64,000 nucleotides of DNA, taken from NCBI GenBank assembly GCA_041396705.1, contig JAWKYB010000015.1, forward strand, positions 1-64,000, given 5' to 3'. Positions 38,864 to 46,887 of the stretch are shown in pieces (position 1 is the stretch's first letter; the number at the start of each line of letters is the position of its first letter). Both the position numbers and the translations under genes were made by a program. The notes below the pieces were generated by a model. That model was not told the origin of the DNA. It ran no database searches and saw nothing but the letters and a program-made list of their open reading frames with translations. The DNA comes from Alphaproteobacteria bacterium. GTDB taxonomy: Bacteria > Pseudomonadota > Alphaproteobacteria > CALKHQ01.

Positions 38864-39829
38864 TCAGCGCGACGAGCCGTCGGCACGCAGCCAGTCGTGG
38901 ACCGGATGGTAGCGCACGCTGCCGTCGGGCGCGTCCTCGCCGGTAGCGCCGTCCAGGCAATCCGACGGCGAGATGCCGAAGCGGTCGCGAAACGCGCGGT
39001 TGAAGTTGCCGGGATGGAAGAAGCCCCACCGCTCGGCGACGCTCCGCACCGCCCCGCGCGCATGGGCAGCGGCGGCCAGGTCCGCGAAGCACTGGTCGAG
39101 CCGCTGATCGGCGATATACCGCGCCACGCCGCCGTCCGGACGGAACTCTCGGTACAGGACGGATCGCGAAACGCCCATCTGGCCGCAGATGCGCTCGGGC
39201 GTCAGTTCCGGGTCCGCCAGGTTGTGCGCGATGAACGCGCGCAGCATGGCGCTGCTGCGATGGGCGCCGCGATCGACTGCGCGCCTGCCCGCCGTTTTCA
39301 GCATGAGCGTGCCGACGAGGGCGAGGAACGCCGCCGCCAGTTCCTCCGCGTCGGCACGACCGTCGGCGACGGCCGTGCGCAGGGCCTCGTGGGCGAGGTC
39401 GAGCATTCTGCCCTGCGGCGTGTCCAGGCAGAGGGTCCGATAGGGCGGGTCCACTGACGGATCGTAGCCGATCAGATCGTGCGGGATGCAGACGCCGGCC
39501 GTCGCCACTTCGCTGGTCACCGTCCTATAGACACGCGACATGTCGATCACATGGACCGAGCCCTGGTCGATCCGGGTCGACATGTCCGCGGCCAGGCCGC
39601 GCGAGGTCCCGGCCATGTAGCGCTCGTAGAGCAGATAGTTGTGGTCGACGCCCCTGATGCGCGACGGGACATGGGCGAAACGCTGCGGGATGAATCGCAC
39701 CTCGGTGAGGATCAGGCGCTGGTGCCGCCGGATGTGTGCCTCTGCCGCGATCCGGTTGGTCTCCGCGAGAGGCGCAAGTTCGTAGAACACCCGCGCGACG
39801 TGGCGCCATTCGTCGAATGTGTAGCGCAC
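38864..39829 (-). CDS. AraC family transcriptional regulator
   Basis: A 321-aa regulator with an N-terminal AraC_binding_2-like region (residues ~1-190, GVDHNYLLYERYMAG, GSVHVIDMSR) and a C-terminal AraC HTH (ISVSR-like MGVSRSVLYREFRPDGGVARYIADQRL; GFFHPGNFNRAFRDRFGISPSD). GTG at 39829 is preferred because AGGAGGGGAG immediately precedes it. A longer form from ATG 39958 would start within an AT-rich TATATA stretch that looks like promoter DNA. It diverges from the unknown gene at 40130 and may control it. Confidence 0.87.
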   Translation of the reverse strand: MRYTFDEWRHVARVFYELAPLAETNRIAAEAHIRRHQRLILTEVRFIPQRFAHVPSRIRGVDHNYLLYERYMAGTSRGLAADMSTRIDQGSVHVIDMSRVYRTVTSEVATAGVCIPHDLIGYDPSVDPPYRTLCLDTPQGRMLDLAHEALRTAVADGRADAEELAAAFLALVGTLMLKTAGRRAVDRGAHRSSAMLRAFIAHNLADPELTPERICGQMGVSRSVLYREFRPDGGVARYIADQRLDQCFADLAAAAHARGAVRSVAERWGFFHPGNFNRAFRDRFGISPSDCLDGATGEDAPDGSVRYHPVHDWLRADGSSR

Positions 39830-40129
39830 CTCCCCTCCTCCGCGTTCCTCGGGTTGCACCGAACCGAGCGGGCGTCCGGCAAGCGCGGCGCGGCGGCCCG
39901 CCGGCACGGAAACGCCCGGAGCACGAAATTCGGCACGGAGCAAGTACGAGCCGCGCATGTATATAGCACATAATGGGCGGGATGTGTTGGCGGATCGTTC
40001 GCCTGCCGAGCGCAGTCGGCGCGAACAGCAACACATTCGCCATGGGTGCGACGCGACCGACACAAGGCTTGGCGCGGCGCACGTGGCGCGGCGACTGGTT
40101 GCCGATTGTCCAAGGGAAGGATTCAGATC
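39830..40129. promoter_or_regulatory. 300-nt divergent intergenic region (AraC gene / unknown gene)
   Basis: No gene is supported here. AT content rises at 39955-39975 (ATGTATATAGCACATAATG), the best candidate promoter region for the AraC gene on the minus strand. AAGGGAAGG at 40113-40121 is the ribosome site of the downstream gene. No clear paired operator was found. Confidence 0.4.
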
Positions 40130-40738
40130 ATGCCCGATATTATGCTGAAGGACGCAGTCGACATGCTTCGGCACGAGCCGGAGGATTTCTTCGAGAGCGT
40201 GTACTTGATTTGCGACCTGGGTAACGGCGAAACGAAATCGTCGGGAAGCCAGACCGCTTACATCCAGGAGGTGCGAAGCAGCGTCGGCAAATTCAAGGTC
40301 GACGACATCGACGGCATTCCGCTCGTCATACACTTCGACAAGTCGGGGCATGACCTGTGCGAGAAGGCCAAGTACGCCTTCGATGCCTATTACGTTCCCG
40401 GCATCGAAGGGAAAGACGTATCCTTTTCGCTCCCGCAGTTTGACGGACCGGCGATCTGCATCACCGACACCTCGACGCACAAGGCGTTCTCCTACGGCAG
40501 TCAATCCAAAGGCGGCTGCTGCCTGGCAACGAACCTGGGCACGCACGGCGGCTACAAGCCCTCGGAGCAAGAGGGCCAGGTCGTCGATCCCAAGTTCAAG
40601 GCCCCCGTCTTCAACTTCAAGAATCCAGCCAGGGAGTTCTCCGTTGCCGGATCGCGGGATGAATACGGCAAGTGGAGTTTTTACTGCCAGGAGCACGCCA
40701 CATTGAGCCGACTGGCCAGGAAGGCGGTCAAACTCTAG
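40130..40738 (+). CDS. hypothetical protein, unrecognised family
   Basis: A 202-aa protein not assignable to a family by eye. There is no signal peptide or membrane helix, so it is probably cytoplasmic. It looks alpha/beta: MLKDAVDMLRHEPEDFFESVYLI, IPLVIHFDKSGHDLCEKAKYAFDAYYVPG, then ICITDTSTHKAFSYGSQSKGGCCLATNLGTHGGYKP with a Cys-Cys pair, and a C-terminal WSFYCQEHATLSRL. Base composition is clearly less GC-rich than neighbouring genes and codon use includes several AT-ending codons, consistent with recent acquisition. ATG 40130 is preceded by AAGGGAAGG. It lies between a divergent AraC regulator and a convergent dioxygenase gene. Confidence 0.75.
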   Translation: MPDIMLKDAVDMLRHEPEDFFESVYLICDLGNGETKSSGSQTAYIQEVRSSVGKFKVDDIDGIPLVIHFDKSGHDLCEKAKYAFDAYYVPGIEGKDVSFSLPQFDGPAICITDTSTHKAFSYGSQSKGGCCLATNLGTHGGYKPSEQEGQVVDPKFKAPVFNFKNPAREFSVAGSRDEYGKWSFYCQEHATLSRLARKAVKL

Positions 40739-40845
40739 GCGGCTCCCTCGCCGGACCGGTGCTCTTCGACGGCATGCCAACGGCGGCGGTCGTCGGAGAG
40801 GTCTCGTTGGAGAAGAGCGGTCGGCCTGCCGGTTCGCGCCGGGAC

Positions 40846-41406
40846 TCAGGCCGACAGCACGAAGTCGAAACGCCCGGTCAGACCGTCCGCGCCGCCGCCG
40901 ATGGCCATCGCCAGGGCCGGATCGAACAGGCGGTCCGACGCATTGGCGGGTTCGTCCGGGAAATAGAGCTGGGTGGTCAGCACCGCGGTGCCGGCCGCCT
41001 GTGCCTTGACGTGGATATGCCGGGTGCGGCGGCCATAGAGCCCGGGCACGATCGTCCGCAGCCAGTATCGCCCGGCAGCGTCGGTGCGCTGATACCCGCG
41101 GAAGCGGTAGCCGTCGTTGTCGTAGATGCCGTCGGCATTCGCGTGCCAGATGTCGACCACGGCATCGCCGAGCGGAAGGCACGCCGCGTCGGTGACGAAG
41201 CCTTCCAGCAGCAGCGGGACACCCGGGCCGTCGCCGGTGAAATCTGACCGCAACGGTGTGCCGGGCGTGTAGTAAGGACCTTCGGTCTGCGGCGGGGTCC
41301 CGCCTGGGGCGCACGCCTGCGCATGGGCTGCGCGCACCAGCAATCCGACGCCGACCGCGCTGCCGCCCGCGATCAGCAGCCGCCGTCGTGACAGCGCCAA
41401 CGGCAT
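40846..41406 (-). CDS. intradiol ring-cleavage dioxygenase-like protein, Tat-type signal
   Basis: A 186-aa protein of the intradiol dioxygenase (catechol/protocatechuate) beta-sandwich fold. An N-terminal twin-arginine-like signal (SRRRLLIAGGSAVGVGLLV, residues ~6-24) implies export. Family marks are EGPYYTPGTPLRSDF, VDIWHANADGIYDN, and the iron-ligand region PGLYGRRTRHIHVKA, giving Tyr, His-x-His as in the Fe(III) site. It is shorter than cytoplasmic catechol dioxygenases, like the exported twin-arginine subgroup of unknown substrate. GGAGGAGGGAAGG precedes the ATG at 41406. It diverges from the methyltransferase gene. Confidence 0.87.
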   Translation of the reverse strand: MPLALSRRRLLIAGGSAVGVGLLVRAAHAQACAPGGTPPQTEGPYYTPGTPLRSDFTGDGPGVPLLLEGFVTDAACLPLGDAVVDIWHANADGIYDNDGYRFRGYQRTDAAGRYWLRTIVPGLYGRRTRHIHVKAQAAGTAVLTTQLYFPDEPANASDRLFDPALAMAIGGGADGLTGRFDFVLSA

Positions 41407-41600
41407 GGCCTTCCCTCCTCCGGATCCGGACGGCAGCGCGGCGCCGCCTCGCCGTCGCTGCGCGCCGTCACATCCAGCATAGGCCCTCTGTGCTGACGAT
41501 CACAGGCGCCTCACGGACATTTGCCTATCTGTGCGCCCCACAGTCGGAGGGGGCCTGCGCGACGCGAAAGCGCGACATTCCAGATTTTGGGGGATTTGAA

Positions 41601-42659
41601 ATGCCGACTGTCAACGAAGCGAAGCTGAACGAGTTCATTGGCCAGGTCCTGGGCGACCTGGGCGGCGCATACAGCGTCGCGCTCGTGCGCATGGGCGAAC
41701 GGCTGGGCCTTTACCGGGCGCTCAACGACAACGGGCCGGCGACCAGCCAGGAGCTGGCCGACCGAACCAACCTGGCGGAGCGCTATGTGCGCGAGTGGCT
41801 GTCGCACCATGCCGCATCCGGCTATGTCACTTACGATCCCGACACCCGGCGCTTCACGCTGCCGCCGGAGCAGGCGATGGTGTTCGCCAACGAGAACAGC
41901 CCGGTCTATCTGCTCGGCGCGTTCGACACCGTGCTGTCGACCCTGCAGAACCAGCCGCATGTCGAGGACGCGTTCCGCCACGGCGGCGGCGTGCCGTGGG
42001 GCGCGCAGTCCGGCTGCATGTTCTGCGCGGTCGCCAAGTTCTTCCGCCCCGGCTACCAGCACAACCTGGTGCAGGCGTGGCTGCCGGCACTGGAAGGGGT
42101 GGTGCCGAAGCTGGAGGAATGCGCGGTCGTCGCCGACGTCGGCTGCGGCCACGGCCATTCGACCCTGATCATGGCGGAGGCGTTCCCGAACTCCACCTTC
42201 GTCGGCTACGACTTCCACGCGGAATCCATCGCCGAGGCCCGCAAGCACGCCCGGGCGCACGGCCTGGACAACGTGCGCTTCGAGGTAGCGCTGGCCAAGG
42301 ACTATCCCGGCACCGACTACGACCTGGTCACCTTCTTCGACTGCCTGCACGACATGGGCGACCCCGAGGGCGCGGCCGCGCACGTGCGCAGGTCGCTGGC
42401 GCCGGGCGGCAGCTGGATGATCGTCGAGCCCAAGGCCGGCGATACGCTGGAAGAAAACCTGAACCCGGTCGGCCGGCTGTACTATGCGGCCTCGACCATG
42501 ATCTGCCTGCCGACGTCGCTGGCGCAGGAGACCGGGACCGGGCTCGGCGCCCAGGCCGGCGAGGCCCGGCTGCGCGAGGTGATCGGCGCGGGTGGCTTCG
42601 CCCGGGTGCGCCGCGCCACCGAGACTCCGTTCAATCTTGTGCTCGAGGCGCGGGCCTGA
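41601..42659 (+). CDS. class I SAM-dependent methyltransferase (winged-helix + Rossmann)
   Basis: A 352-aa methyltransferase. Residues ~1-90 form a winged-helix dimer domain (LALYRAL-like RLGLYRALNDNGPATSQELADRTNLAERYVREWLSHHAASGYV). The SAM-binding motif is VADVGCGHGHSTLIMAEAFP near residue 180, followed by FVGYDFHAESIAEARKHA and LVTFFDCLHDMGDPEGAAAHVRRSLAPGGSWMIVEP. The architecture matches Rv2258c-type small-molecule methyltransferases. GGGGGA precedes ATG 41601. Substrate unknown. Confidence 0.88.
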   Translation: MPTVNEAKLNEFIGQVLGDLGGAYSVALVRMGERLGLYRALNDNGPATSQELADRTNLAERYVREWLSHHAASGYVTYDPDTRRFTLPPEQAMVFANENSPVYLLGAFDTVLSTLQNQPHVEDAFRHGGGVPWGAQSGCMFCAVAKFFRPGYQHNLVQAWLPALEGVVPKLEECAVVADVGCGHGHSTLIMAEAFPNSTFVGYDFHAESIAEARKHARAHGLDNVRFEVALAKDYPGTDYDLVTFFDCLHDMGDPEGAAAHVRRSLAPGGSWMIVEPKAGDTLEENLNPVGRLYYAASTMICLPTSLAQETGTGLGAQAGEARLREVIGAGGFARVRRATETPFNLVLEARA

Positions 42660-42735
42660 CCATCCCGCACTGACGGACCGGTACGGCGCCTCGTTGCCGC
42701 CATGCAGCGCGGTGCCGTACAGGTCGCAAGCGCGG

Positions 42736-43443
42736 CTATCGCGCCAGAGCGTCGGACCAGTGACCGCCCTGCGGCCCGAGGAGCCTGACCTCGTCGAAGA
42801 CGATCTGGACGTCGCCATCGGGATGGTCGCCATAGACGACCAGGATGGCCGGCAGCCGGCCCGGGTTGGTGAACCACTCGACGCGGCCGCCGACCGCCGT
42901 GATCCGCAACGCGTCCAGCGCCCAGCCCGCTGCCAGACCGCGACCCGACAGCAGCGTGACCACGCATCGGCTGTCGCGGTTGAACGGTTCGGGAGTGAAG
43001 GCGATCCCGCGATCGTTCACCGTGCACGGCTGGTAGCCGGGCGCCGGCAAAGCCTGCCGCCCGAACCCGCGCGTCGTGGCGAGACTGAAGAAGTCCGGGC
43101 CGGATGCCACGTACAGCTCCGGCCGGTCTGACAGCGCGTCGCCTGGATGCTCGCAATAGAGCCGGCCGTCGGCCAGGGTCCCTGCCGGAACCAGCGGCGG
43201 CGTGCACACGCACCGATTGCTGGCTTCGTCCGGCATGGTGGTGTCGTGGCAGTTCCAGTAGCAGACCGTGCCCTCGCCGGCCGGATTTCGGGCGCTGACC
43301 CGGTAGGGGCCAAGGCACAGGGCATCGCCGAAGTGCGTGTTGATGCTGTCGCGCAGATGTTCGGGCAACTGCAGCTGCTGGCCTTCGGCCGCTGCCGGCG
43401 GAATGCAGAGCAGTACGAGCGAGAAAATAAACTGGATGCGCAT
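42736..43443 (-). CDS. secreted Cys-rich protein, paralogue of the crystallin-domain protein's C-terminus
   Basis: A 235-aa exported protein of unrecognised family. Residues 1-~22 are a signal peptide (MRIQFIFSLVLLCIPPAAA). The mature part has a compact Cys-rich stretch (CYWNCHDTTMPDEASNRCVCTPPLVPAG ... RLYCEHPG) then a ~130-residue domain ending QIVFDEVRLLGPQGGHWSDAL. Both parts align by eye with the C-terminal half of the neighbouring upstream gene (FNCHQSTQPNPQTGQCDCLPG ... RRYC; QIVSVDLLGPAGQSWQAAL), so the two are paralogues. AGGAGGTG precedes the ATG at 43443. It lies 127 nt downstream of that gene, beyond tandem hairpins. Confidence 0.85.
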   Translation of the reverse strand: MRIQFIFSLVLLCIPPAAAEGQQLQLPEHLRDSINTHFGDALCLGPYRVSARNPAGEGTVCYWNCHDTTMPDEASNRCVCTPPLVPAGTLADGRLYCEHPGDALSDRPELYVASGPDFFSLATTRGFGRQALPAPGYQPCTVNDRGIAFTPEPFNRDSRCVVTLLSGRGLAAGWALDALRITAVGGRVEWFTNPGRLPAILVVYGDHPDGDVQIVFDEVRLLGPQGGHWSDALAR

Positions 43444-43523
43444 TCGACACCTCCTGTGGTCGCGATCCGGCACGCAGGCGAGCCAGCCTCGCATCCCCGC
43501 CTTGCCATTGGCTGAATGCGAGT

Positions 43524-43573
43524 ACGCCCCGGCCTGCCTGGCCGGGGCGTTCCCTAGAACCTTCCTGGTTCTA
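43524..43573 (-). terminator. tandem hairpins between the two Cys-rich paralogues
   Basis: Two perfect stem-loops in a row. TAGAACC (43555-43561)/GGTTCTA (43567-43573) includes the stop codon of the upstream gene and has a 5-nt loop. ACGCCCCGGCC (43524-43534)/GGCCGGGGCGT (43540-43550) has an 11-bp stem and 5-nt loop. No long U-tract follows on the minus strand, so partial termination or mRNA end protection is as likely as full termination. Confidence 0.55.
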
Positions 43574-45055
43574 TTGCAGTGCCGCCTGCCAGCTCTGGCC
43601 GGCGGGGCCAAGCAGGTCGACCGAGACGATCTGGGCGATCACCTTGTCGCCGAACGGCGGGATGATCAGCCGGATCTGGAACGGGAACGCCGTCGTCGAG
43701 CCGATCGGCGTCGCCTGCCCGTAGACCTGGGACATGTTGTAGTCCTCGTACTGCCAGCCATAGGCGAGCTGGCGGCCGCCGAACATGGTGACGATGCAGG
43801 TGCGCGCCTTGTTGTCAGGCAGGTTGGTCATCTGGAAGATGATCGTGTTGCCGTTGACCTGGCACACCGCCCCGCCCTGGTCGACCTGGGTGGTGAAGGT
43901 GAAGCCGGCGCCCTGTGCCGTCGGGATCAGCTGGTTGCCGGGCGCGGTGTAACGGATCACCTGCGGCAGCTGCGGCTGGGCGGTACCCAAGCAATAGCGC
44001 CGCCCGTCGTTCAGGAAGCCCGCCTCCTGCGTGCCCGGCAGGCAGTCGCACTGGCCGGTCTGCGGGTTCGGCTGCGTCGACTGGTGGCAGTTGAACACGC
44101 ACTGGTTGGTGCCAGGGTTCAGCACCTGGTACGGCCCCGGGCAGTTCGGCGGAGGCGGCGTCTGCTGCGCCGGCAGGCAATTGCGGAAGATCACACCGCC
44201 GATGTTGGCGGCACCGAAGCTCGACCATTCGAACCCCGGCGCACACTCGCACTGGTCGCCGGCGGCGTTCAACTGCGACGAGTTGGGCGGATTGCCGAAA
44301 TAGTCCCAGCAGTTGAGACACTGGTTGTTGGCGGCAATCTGCCCCGGCGCGCACTGCTGCGGCGGAGGCGGCGGCGCGTTGCCGGCCTGCACCTGCGCGG
44401 CCGACATCCTGTCGCCCGGGAAGGTCCCCGGCTGGTAGCCGGGCACGTTGTTGACGTTGGCATAGTCGCCGGGCCCGAGCGTGATCGCCTGGCCGTTGCC
44501 CTGGCCGTAGTTGGCGTCGCGGTAGAAGGTCCAGGTTCCGGAGACGACACGGATCGATTCGACGTCGTTGTCGAAGCCGATCGCGTTGAAGTCCGCCACG
44601 TTGCGCGTGAGAATCCGGTACTGGCCGCCGAAATTGGCGAAGTCGTAGACAATCGCTACGCCCTGCGGCTGCGGACCCTGGCTGTCCTGCAGCAGCTGCG
44701 CCGACGACATCCGGTCGTTCGGGAAGTTGCCCTGCGCGGCGTCGGCCAGCGACCAGCAGGTCTCGGTGTATCCGCTCGGCCCGAGCTGGAACGACGGGCC
44801 GTTGCCCTCGCCATAGTTGGCGTCGCGGTAGAAGCGGAACGCCCCGGTGATGACCATCAGCGAATTGACCCGGTTGTCGAAGCCGATCTGGTCGAAGTTG
44901 CCGACCGAACGGTCGAGCATGCGGTACTGGCCGGTGCAGTTGTTGCCGTCGAACAGGATGGCCTCTGCTGCCTGCGCAGCGATCGACGTACAAAGCGTTG
45001 CGCCTGCGAAAAGCGCAGCGGCGACGGCGCCTCGCCTGAGACTTGCGGGGTTCAT
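43571..45055 (-). CDS. secreted protein with two beta/gamma-crystallin domains and Cys-rich C-terminal half
   Basis: A 494-aa exported protein. Residues 1-~29 are a signal peptide (AALFAGATLCTSIAAQA). Domain 1 (~30-115; ILFDGNNCTGQYRMLDRSVGNF, IGFDNRVNSLMVITGAFRFYRDANYGEG) and domain 2 (~120-215; IVYDFANFGGQYRILTRNVADF, IGFDNDVESIRVVSGTWTFYRDANYGQG) have the Greek-key beta/gamma-crystallin pattern. Each has a calcium-site-like DNxVxS, imperfect against the (N/D)(N/D)xx(S/T)S consensus. A Pro/Gln linker leads to a Cys-rich EGF-like segment (~230-350), and the final ~140 residues resemble the downstream paralogue. AGAGGAA precedes the ATG at 45055. Likely surface or extracellular; role unknown. 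Confidence 0.88.
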   Translation of the reverse strand: MNPASLRRGAVAAALFAGATLCTSIAAQAAEAILFDGNNCTGQYRMLDRSVGNFDQIGFDNRVNSLMVITGAFRFYRDANYGEGNGPSFQLGPSGYTETCWSLADAAQGNFPNDRMSSAQLLQDSQGPQPQGVAIVYDFANFGGQYRILTRNVADFNAIGFDNDVESIRVVSGTWTFYRDANYGQGNGQAITLGPGDYANVNNVPGYQPGTFPGDRMSAAQVQAGNAPPPPPQQCAPGQIAANNQCLNCWDYFGNPPNSSQLNAAGDQCECAPGFEWSSFGAANIGGVIFRNCLPAQQTPPPPNCPGPYQVLNPGTNQCVFNCHQSTQPNPQTGQCDCLPGTQEAGFLNDGRRYCLGTAQPQLPQVIRYTAPGNQLIPTAQGAGFTFTTQVDQGGAVCQVNGNTIIFQMTNLPDNKARTCIVTMFGGRQLAYGWQYEDYNMSQVYGQATPIGSTTAFPFQIRLIIPPFGDKVIAQIVSVDLLGPAGQSWQAALQ

Positions 45056-45457
45056 GGCGGTTTCCTCTTTATTGGGAGGGTAGGTCGCGCGCGGCCGAGG
45101 CCCCACCGGCCTCGCGGTGGCCACGCACGGGCGATCCGGGCGCCGCAAAGGACAGGGCCCGAATGGATTGGGCAGCCGCACCGCCTTGGGTGGCGGTCGA
45201 GCGGGCTGCCGCGAATTGAGTATTGGCTGATCCGATCATGCCGGCGACAAGACGCCGGCGCACGGGCGATCCCTCCGCCGAGACGGCGACAGGTATCGAG
45301 GTGCGATCAACGCGCGAATGACTGCCCGGGAATCCGGGCATGACGGTGCCGACATGGCGGCCGAAAGGCATTGCTGCCTCCTCTGCCATCCGTTGTCCCC
45401 GTCAATAATGACCTGACCGCAATAACGCGGCAACAATAAGGCGCAGCCATCCCGCAA

Positions 45458-45473
45458 AGTGAGCCGCGTCACA
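45458..45473. promoter_or_regulatory. CRP-like box AGTGA-N6-TCACA
   Basis: AGTGAGCCGCGTCACA differs from the CRP core TGTGA-N6-TCACA at one position. It lies just upstream of an AT-rich stretch that may hold the promoter of the crystallin-domain gene (about 400 nt from its start). Supported only by consensus similarity. Confidence 0.25.
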
Positions 45474-45630
45474 GCGATCGGCGCGGTCGTGCAGGCAATG
45501 GCGGCCCCGCTATCCCGGCCAGCAACGGCGACGCGGTTTCGGCAAAGCGACCTTCAAACGGCCATCAGTCCCGGCGAGAGGCAGCCAAAATCGGGAAACG
45601 CGGCCGTCGTGAAATCCGACGGGAAACGTC

Positions 45631-45667
45631 CGCAGCGAACTTCCACGCGATCGGGAAGTTCGCTGCG
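45631..45667 (-). terminator. 14-bp hairpin downstream of the papain-like gene
   Basis: CGCAGCGAACTTCC (45631-45644) and GGAAGTTCGCTGCG (45654-45667) form a perfect 14-bp stem with a 9-nt loop. It lies 41 nt beyond the stop of the gene at 45709 on the minus strand. Only a short T run (GACGTTTCCC) follows, so termination is plausible but not proven. Confidence 0.5.
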
Positions 45668-45708
45668 AACGAACCCTGGCCGAACCGATGCGGTCCGCGG
45701 GCGCTTCC

Positions 45709-46413
45709 TCAGCCCAATATCGGGATCATCGTCGCATCTCGGAACCCATCGGAATAGTCTCCCAGCGGTGAATACCAGCCAGGCCCGAGCGGACCGGTTT
45801 CCCAGGCGATCCGCTTGTTGGCCTGTTGCCATTTGGCGAACTTCGCGGCTGCACGCGCCGGATAGTCCCGCAGTCGGCACATCACGTTCAGCCAAGGATC
45901 GGCGACCCACATGTCAGCAGCCGGCGCATTTGTCGCCAGATCCCGAACGGCATTGACGAACATCAGGTCCCCGCAAGCCTCGTGATCACCGACCACGCAG
46001 AACATGTGATCGGCCGGGTCGTCCAGCATGACAAGCGCCACCGGCGCGGGGGTTTGCTCGCCCAGTCGATGCCACGCGCTCGCTGCCGCCATCAAGGCGA
46101 GCTCGCCGCAATTCGCCGCAGTCGGGGGCGCGGCAAGCATCCCTTTTCCAAACTGCAGAAACGTCTGAGGGTTGACGGGATTGGTTTGCCTATATGCGTT
46201 CAATCTGCGCATTGCGGATCGGCGCCGGTGCTCATAGGCCGGAACGGTCTCGCCATGCGCCAGCGGTTTCAGCAGCGGTTCGTCCTGCAAGAGGTCACCG
46301 GCAGCATAGAACGACCCAGGGTTGACATGTAGCTTGTTGTCCGACTTGCGTCCCGTTGTGTAGATGGCCCTGGCCTCAGCGAATCCTGCGCTGGCAGCGT
46401 GCATGTATGACAT
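45709..46413 (-). CDS. papain-like Cys-His-Asp protein, candidate effector/toxin or glutaminase
   Basis: A 234-aa protein without signal peptide. Residues 95-175 show a papain-fold catalytic pattern: Cys102 in TAANCGELALMAAASAW, His136 in PADHMFCVVG, Asp172 in MWVADPWLN. This order and the N-C-G-E helix start resemble protein-glutamine deamidase/toxin-type papain-like domains and some type III effectors. The N-terminal 90 residues (HVNPGSFYAAGDLL, YRQTNPVNPQTFLQFGKG) may be a targeting or inhibitory region. GAAGAGGCG precedes ATG 46413. A small gene lies 157 nt upstream on the same strand. The exact family is not recognised; catalytic role is inferred from motif order. Confidence 0.72.
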   Translation of the reverse strand: MSYMHAASAGFAEARAIYTTGRKSDNKLHVNPGSFYAAGDLLQDEPLLKPLAHGETVPAYEHRRRSAMRRLNAYRQTNPVNPQTFLQFGKGMLAAPPTAANCGELALMAAASAWHRLGEQTPAPVALVMLDDPADHMFCVVGDHEACGDLMFVNAVRDLATNAPAADMWVADPWLNVMCRLRDYPARAAAKFAKWQQANKRIAWETGPLGPGWYSPLGDYSDGFRDATMIPILG

Positions 46414-46570
46414 TGTCGCCTCTTCTTCGAAAAAGATACTGGGGTGAGTCTGTTCGGCCTCGCGGCGTTCGGCGGCATGCCGTGAACCCCTACCCGGGTT
46501 CCAGCCGTTGGCAGCCGCGCCAGGCAACTGCCCTGGCCGCGCAAGCCCGGGGGATCGGCTGTTCGTTGGG

Positions 46571-46828
46571 CTACCGATCGCGATCGGACATGTCCGGCAG
46601 AACCGAACCCGTCGCCTGAGCGCCGCCGCTGCGGCTGACGCCCCGGCCGTCTCGGGCCACGTCGCCCGCCGGGTTTTGCTCGATGGCGTGCAGGGTGTAG
46701 ATGGCGCCTCTGATCGGATGCGAATTCGTGGTCACGCGATAACGCGTGCCCGCCAGAGGCGCGATAAAACTCCGCGCACTCTCGCATACGTAGTATCTTT
46801 GCATATGAGCGCCGGTTGAAGGGAGCAT
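46571..46828 (-). CDS. small hypothetical protein upstream of the papain-like gene
   Basis: An 85-aa frame with a GGAGAA ribosome site 4 nt before its ATG (46828); a second ATG at 46804 (MQRYYVCES) is possible. The first ~55 residues look like a short beta-rich domain (RYYVCESARSFIAPLAGTRYRVTTNSHPIRGAIYTLHAIEQ) and the last 30 are polar. It is co-oriented with the papain-like gene, 157 nt upstream. It could be a partner, inhibitor or targeting protein, but nothing in the sequence proves that. Base composition is less GC-rich than core genes. Confidence 0.5.
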   Translation of the reverse strand: MLPSTGAHMQRYYVCESARSFIAPLAGTRYRVTTNSHPIRGAIYTLHAIEQNPAGDVARDGRGVSRSGGAQATGSVLPDMSDRDR

Positions 46829-46887
46829 TGGGTTCTCCGGTTCCTGGATCAGGTAACTTCAGGCGGTGCGAGGGCCTACCTGGCTAA

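Larger units (their letters stand above)
45056..45708. other. 653-nt intergenic region without a supported gene
   Basis: Open frames here have no ribosome sites, no family resemblance and poor codon use. Contents seen: a 14-nt direct repeat CGCACGGGCGATCC (45124-45137 and 45259-45272), an AT-rich patch at 45399-45442 suitable for the crystallin-gene promoter on the minus strand, a CRP-like half-symmetric box at 45458-45473, and a strong hairpin at 45631-45667. Confidence 0.5.

Noticed and set aside
39830..39958. Longer start of the AraC regulator at ATG 39958
   Set aside because: GTG 39829 has AGGAGGGGAG directly upstream, and 39958 lies in a TATATA-rich promoter-like stretch.
45124..45272. 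14-nt direct repeat CGCACGGGCGATCC as an attachment site or insertion footprint
   Set aside because: Only 121 nt lie between the copies and no integrase, transposase or other mobile gene is near.
45069..45389. 106-aa minus-strand frame upstream of the crystallin-domain gene
   Set aside because: No ribosome site, no recognisable domain, and it spans a region more likely to be a promoter leader.
45459..45956. 165-aa plus-strand frame
   Set aside because: Overlaps the hairpin at 45631 and the real papain-like gene; composition is that of a shadow frame.
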